DNA of 10,082 nt, from assembly GCA_013815395.1 (NCBI GenBank), contig JACDGH010000072.1:1-10082 (forward strand), written 5' to 3'. The stretch is from Parachlamydiaceae bacterium. GTDB taxonomy: Bacteria > Chlamydiota > Chlamydiia > Chlamydiales > Parachlamydiaceae. Position 1 is the stretch's first letter; every line of letters starts with the position of its first letter. Made by a program: the position numbers and the translations under genes. This document shows, piece by piece, positions 7,020-10,082 of the stretch. The notes under the pieces were generated by a model. It was given only the letters and a program-made list of their open reading frames with translations. It was not told the origin of the DNA and ran no database searches.

Positions 7020-7048
7020 TTTATGCCTGAAAAAATAATAAATAGCAA
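7020..7048 (-). promoter_or_regulatory. Candidate sigma70-type promoter for the dnaG operon
   Basis: On the minus strand TTGCTA (7048-7043) and CATAAA (7025-7020) are separated by 17 nt, each matching the consensus at 4 of 6 positions. Transcription would start near 7012, giving a ~45-nt leader for the 6966 start. The match is modest and unproven. Confidence 0.3.
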
Positions 7049-7134
7049 GCGAGGCGAATTGCAAAAAAATCTGAAGTTTCTGCAGAAGTATAGTTAAACC
7101 GCCTAGAGGTACAAAATTACACGAGATAAGTCAG

Positions 7135-7262
7135 GCGGGGAGAAATGGACAGGCAGTATAGAGTCGAAATGTCCATCGTCTTATCCAATCCGTTCATACC
7201 TCCCATCAAGTCCATTTTCTGTGTAAACCTTTTAATTTCACCTCCGCCCCCAATTCTTCCCA
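7135..7262 (+). repeat. Dispersed ~130-bp repeat, copy B, upstream of the ankyrin gene
   Basis: This is the second copy of the repeat at 63-192, in the same orientation relative to the following gene. Both copies keep TTTCACCTCCGCCCCC, whose TCACCTCC equals the anti-Shine-Dalgarno end of 16S rRNA. Copy B also contains AGAAATGGAC (7141-7150) facing GTCCATTTTCT (from 7210), and ATGGAC facing GTCCAT, so it could fold. A shared control region, a decayed mobile element or a duplicated gene front are all possible. The rest of 6967-7373 is AT-rich leader and the divergent promoter region, with no further gene. Confidence 0.8.
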
Positions 7263-7308
7263 AAAACCAATTTTTTTTATTTTATTTTTTATTTCTTTAT
7301 TAAATATT

Positions 7309-7314
7309 TATAAT
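7309..7314 (+). promoter_or_regulatory. Candidate -10 box for the ankyrin gene
   Basis: A perfect TATAAT lies about 60 nt before the start codon. The correctly spaced -35 region is only a T-run, so support is weak in such AT-rich DNA. Confidence 0.25.
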
Positions 7315-7373
7315 AGTTTATTATTATGAATAATTAAAAAATAATAATTACAATAAATTCAAGGTATTACAAG

Positions 7374-9011
7374 ATGTTTTTTCCAATAAATTTAAATCAT
7401 TACACAAATTTTAATAATTTTTTTAATACAAATATAGAAGTTGAATTACCTTCAAAACAGTTAAAAAAAGCTATTTTCGATGCAGATTTAAACATGATTG
7501 ATATGCTTATTTCAAATAATCAAAATCTTTTAAATGAACCTTTTAACGATGGGATGTTTCCTCTTCATGCAGCTATTCGTTTGAAACAAATAGAAATAGC
7601 TCGTTTTTTTGTATCCAGGGGAGCAGATATTAACAAAAAAGACGTACAAGGAATGAGCGCTCTAGATTACGCTGCTGCTGGTCACGACATAGAATTTGTA
7701 CGTATTCTTCTACCTTCTTATTTTCTGCGAGAGCTGGAGTTTGCCAACCAACAAATTAAAGAGTTTCAATATGCCGGGCCAAAACTCGCTAAGAAATGTA
7801 TCCAAAAAGTTAATGATCTTCATACTATTTTTCATTCCGACTCTTTTGATTACAGCCATTCATCTTTAGTAAAAAATTTGGCACAAAAAATGACATACGC
7901 TATTTTGACAGGAAATTCCGAACAAATTGATTATCTTTTGACAAAGATAAATAACTTTAATATCACTGATGGTGAAGGCATTTCCCCTATGCATGTGGCA
8001 GTTGCTGCTAAAGATTATTCTTCTTTGAAAAAAATGGCTTTAAAACAAGGTGATTTATTCGTAAAAAATAATGATGGAATAGCGCCTGCAGATCTTTTAT
8101 TCGCGTTAAGCGATTTTAATTATGCTATCCAATCCCAAAAAATTCCGTTGCTCTTAGGCGCACTAAGTTTAGCTAATATCATTGCAAGGGCTTGTGTAAT
8201 GCCTACATTACAACCAGAAGCTGCAGCAATGTGGAGCGCTGGACTAATGCTTATGAATGTTGGAGCTGATTTGTCTTTGAGCTACCATGCTTATCTGCAG
8301 CTTTCTCCGGAGACATTATGGGGTAAAGCAGCCTATTGGACTACTACAGCGGGTTCCTTATCATTCTTTTCAATGATCAACAAAGTTCCTTCAGCAAAAA
8401 TTTTTTGGGATGTTTGGAGAACACGCGCAGTATGCCAACGTGCATTTAATCAAATGAAGATCGCTTATCACAACTACTCGTATGATAAATGGGTTTCTTT
8501 AAGAATAACCTGCTCCCAAATCTTAACTGTGGGAACAACAGCCTATCATGTTAAAGATAGCTTTAAAATACTTACTTCTTTGAAGGATTGTTTAAATACT
8601 GGCACAAGTTTGAAAAAGATGGAAGATCGTGCAGAATTCATATACCAAAGTAAAATCAAAGAAGCCGAAGAAAAGGCACAAGGTATATTTAAAGATTTAG
8701 AGGACCAAAGCTCTAATCTCAAGACTGCCAAGGAACAATTCGATGCCATGCAATCAAATACTAAACAAGAAAATGAAAGGCTTCAAAATTTATTGAAAAC
8801 TGGTCAACAAATTCTCGAGAGTAGAATTAAGGATTTCGAAGAAACTAAGCAAACATGGGATAGTAAAACAGGCCAGACTTCTATCTGTACCCAAATTAAT
8901 AAAGTGAAAAGGGTTTCCGTGACTAAAATTCCTAATCCTAATGAAAGCCCTATGCTGAATGACATTACACATTTATGGAAAAGTGTATTAAATTATTTAC
9001 CGTTCGGGTGA
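7374..9011 (+). CDS. Ankyrin-repeat protein with hydrophobic middle and coiled-coil tail (effector candidate)
   Basis: The protein has 545 residues, and AAGG (7361-7364) lies 9 nt before ATG. Residues ~27-118 hold about three ankyrin repeats, the clearest being DGMFPLHAAIRLKQIEIARF and the following SRGADINKKD; residues ~168-245 hold about two more (DGEGISPMHVAVAAKD). Hydrophobic segments at about 256-275, 284-300, 318-336 and 378-392 could enter membranes. Residues ~412-495 are a charged Lys/Glu/Gln-rich predicted coiled coil. Ankyrin repeats mediate protein binding, and in intracellular bacteria such proteins are often secreted into the host. No N-terminal Sec signal is seen. Ankyrin repeats, membrane segments and a coiled coil together resemble host-membrane or inclusion-associated proteins; that role is inference. 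Repeat copy B lies upstream. A weak TTAATCA/TGATTAA hairpin (9023-9051) follows the stop. Confidence 0.88.
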   Translation: MFFPINLNHYTNFNNFFNTNIEVELPSKQLKKAIFDADLNMIDMLISNNQNLLNEPFNDGMFPLHAAIRLKQIEIARFFVSRGADINKKDVQGMSALDYAAAGHDIEFVRILLPSYFLRELEFANQQIKEFQYAGPKLAKKCIQKVNDLHTIFHSDSFDYSHSSLVKNLAQKMTYAILTGNSEQIDYLLTKINNFNITDGEGISPMHVAVAAKDYSSLKKMALKQGDLFVKNNDGIAPADLLFALSDFNYAIQSQKIPLLLGALSLANIIARACVMPTLQPEAAAMWSAGLMLMNVGADLSLSYHAYLQLSPETLWGKAAYWTTTAGSLSFFSMINKVPSAKIFWDVWRTRAVCQRAFNQMKIAYHNYSYDKWVSLRITCSQILTVGTTAYHVKDSFKILTSLKDCLNTGTSLKKMEDRAEFIYQSKIKEAEEKAQGIFKDLEDQSSNLKTAKEQFDAMQSNTKQENERLQNLLKTGQQILESRIKDFEETKQTWDSKTGQTSICTQINKVKRVSVTKIPNPNESPMLNDITHLWKSVLNYLPFG

Positions 9012-9071
9012 CGCACGCCCATTTAATCAGTATTTTCTATAAAGTGATTAATAAATGTTTGTTATAATTGA

Positions 9072-9419
9072 AAAAATACAAGAATATTCTATATAAAAAT
9101 CATTGTAATCGTAAAAGATAGCTGCTCCATTGAACAAATTGACTCAACCTATGAAAAAAAAGGACTTTTATCAGATGCTAGAGATCAAGAAATAAAAGAA
9201 GAAGCAAAAAACTATATTGAAAAGTCAAAAAAATCTTTAGCTGAATATGATAAACAAATTATCGAGCAGTTGCAAACATATTATAAACAACAGAAAAAGC
9301 AAGCATATAATAAACAAGTAAAAGATCAGTATACTCGAGACTTTGGCGCAGTCAAATTCCTCAATTTATTGACAAGAGTGTGCGTAAAGGTTCATTTTTT
9401 CTTTTGCCGTTCCTATTGA
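9072..9419 (+). pseudogene. Relict of a Lys/Gln/Glu-rich coiled-coil coding sequence
   Basis: This frame is open for 115 codons between TGA 9069 and TGA 9417 but has no ATG, GTG or usable TTG near its beginning. From about 9117 to 9345 the translation looks like real protein (IEQIDSTYEKKGLLSDARDQ, then repeated KQ- and Y-rich helices), with spaced hydrophobic residues as in a coiled coil. The last ~15 codons (VCVKVHFFF) do not. It probably is the remnant of a gene that lost both ends, perhaps a relative of the ankyrin gene's coiled-coil region, although I see no clear match. An unusual start codon (ATT 9102 or 9129) cannot be excluded. Confidence 0.4.
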
Positions 9420-9438
9420 ACTTTTTTTATCCCCTTTT

Positions 9439-9465
9439 TATATCGCCCCCGCCGGGGGCGATATA
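9439..9465. repeat. Perfect GC-rich palindrome between convergent genes
   Basis: TATATCGCCCCC and GGGGGCGATATA form a perfect 12-bp stem with a GCC loop. It lies 24 nt beyond the stop of the minus-strand RING gene and 19 nt after the relict frame. No T-tract follows on either strand, so it is not a standard intrinsic terminator, though it may still stop or protect transcripts. The same TATATCGCCCCC sequence begins the inverted-repeat element at about 4085. The rest of 9012-9488 holds only the relict described above. Confidence 0.7.
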
Positions 9466-9488
9466 TGTAATTTAATGTAGCATTATCG

Positions 9489-10082
9489 TTAATATCTGCC
9501 ATGAAAATATTCTATTAGTACGCTTGTTACAGCTCCTGCTGATAATGCTGCTAGTCCTGCTTTTTTCAAGCCCCCTCCTCTCTCCGCTATAGCTATTGCT
9601 GCCGCTAAACCTATTGCAGCTTCTAACGTCAACATTTTTTTTGCTACCGATAAGCCTGCTGTCGCTAATACCGTTGCTCCAACTGCCAACGCTCTTTTTC
9701 CTGCAGTTTCTATTGATTCCGCTGCTAATGCCGTACCGACTCCTACTAAGGCTGCTGCTACCATGGTCGTTAATTTTTTCGTTGCATAACCACCCGCTAT
9801 AACCACTCCGGCTGCTATTCCTACGGGCAATAACATTGTTGTATCTGCATTTTCTGAGGGATCTAGCGCTGCTTTTATAGCCATCGTAGCAGAACCTGCA
9901 ACAAATGCCGCGAGTAGTGCAACTCCTGCTTTTTTAGTCCCTGATAGGGCATCTTCACTTATCCACTTTATAAACCTGCTATTTGTCAAACGTATTGAAT
10001 CAGTATTATAAATTGAACGGCAATCTGTACATGTTTCTCCGCCATGTTTAAACCAATTGTTAAGACAATGTCTGTGTATGTG
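9489..10082 (-). CDS. RING-type finger plus multi-helix membrane protein, 5' end outside the window (E3 ligase-like effector candidate)
   Basis: The frame is open from the window edge to TAA at 9489-9491, giving the C-terminal 197 residues. The first 25 read as the second half of a RING-type zinc finger: H3-x2-C6-L-x2-W10 and, after 11 residues, C18-x2-C21 with Y25 (HRHCLNNWF ... CTDCRSIY). This spacing fits RING-CH (MARCH-like) and also RING-H2 fingers. Such fingers recruit E2 ubiquitin-conjugating enzymes, and bacteria lack ubiquitin, so a role in a eukaryotic host is inferred. Residues ~52-190 are very Ala/Gly-rich, with about six short hydrophobic segments (52-71, 82-100, 106-121, 129-147, 150-167, 172-190) separated by KK or RG turns. 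A TTG start at 9989 is rejected, because it would cut off the finger and has no ribosome binding site. Confidence 0.75.
   Translation of the reverse strand, partial: HIHRHCLNNWFKHGGETCTDCRSIYNTDSIRLTNSRFIKWISEDALSGTKKAGVALLAAFVAGSATMAIKAALDPSENADTTMLLPVGIAAGVVIAGGYATKKLTTMVAAALVGVGTALAAESIETAGKRALAVGATVLATAGLSVAKKMLTLEAAIGLAAAIAIAERGGGLKKAGLAALSAGAVTSVLIEYFHGRY

Noticed and set aside
9439..9465. Intrinsic terminator
   Set aside because: The stem is perfect, but neither strand has a following T-tract; it is kept as a palindromic repeat.
9596..9802. Leu-rich + strand ORF
   Set aside because: It is the antisense reading of the Ala/Gly-rich membrane segments.
9489..9989. TTG-initiated 166-residue hydrophobic protein
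   Set aside because: The frame stays open to the window edge and the upstream residues form a RING-type half-finger, so TTG 9989 is an internal Leu codon.
1..10082. tRNA, rRNA, CRISPR array, transposase gene or phage attachment site
   Set aside because: No cloverleaf, rRNA segment, regularly spaced repeats or recognisable transposase/integrase motif was seen on either strand.

Overview
The window looks like part of the chromosome of an amoeba-associated member of the Chlamydiae (Parachlamydia/Protochlamydia-like). The inference rests on a CADD-type diiron protein with every key residue of the Chlamydia trachomatis enzyme in register, an AT-rich genome with a DnaG primase, and several genes of the eukaryote-like or host-interaction sort (ankyrin repeats, a RING-type zinc finger, a beta-solenoid repeat protein). 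Species cannot be fixed from the sequence alone.

Layout from left to right. Positions 1-324 are non-coding and hold copy A of a ~130-bp repeat. Next, on the + strand, is a 394-residue beta-solenoid-like protein with a 33-residue period, followed by a decayed copy of an inverted-repeat element (1524-1670). A + strand group follows: a TauD/TfdA-type Fe(II)/2-oxoglutarate dioxygenase, a GGQ release-factor-like protein that appears to start at AUU, and the CADD homologue, which has a tiny leader ORF in front of it. A 460-bp gap carries a ~293-bp MITE-like inverted repeat. A small DCC-family (DUF393) redox protein then converges on, and overlaps by 35 bp, the minus-strand dnaG. dnaG lies 2 nt behind a gene for a small exported Asp/Ser-rich protein. 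A divergent intergenic region (6967-7373) holds copy B of the ~130-bp repeat and leads into a 545-residue ankyrin/hydrophobic/coiled-coil protein. After it come a start-less, coding-like relict and a perfect GC-rich palindrome. The window ends inside a minus-strand gene whose visible part is the C-terminal half of a RING-type finger followed by several short Ala/Gly-rich membrane helices.

The core functions are DNA replication (DnaG), p-aminobenzoate supply for folate (CADD) and probably ribosome rescue (GGQ protein). Interleaved with them are candidate secreted effectors and dispersed repeats. The most notable points are the cut-off RING/membrane protein, for which a naive call would use a TTG start and lose the zinc finger; the AUU start on the release-factor-like gene; and the same repeat placed in front of both the solenoid and the ankyrin genes.
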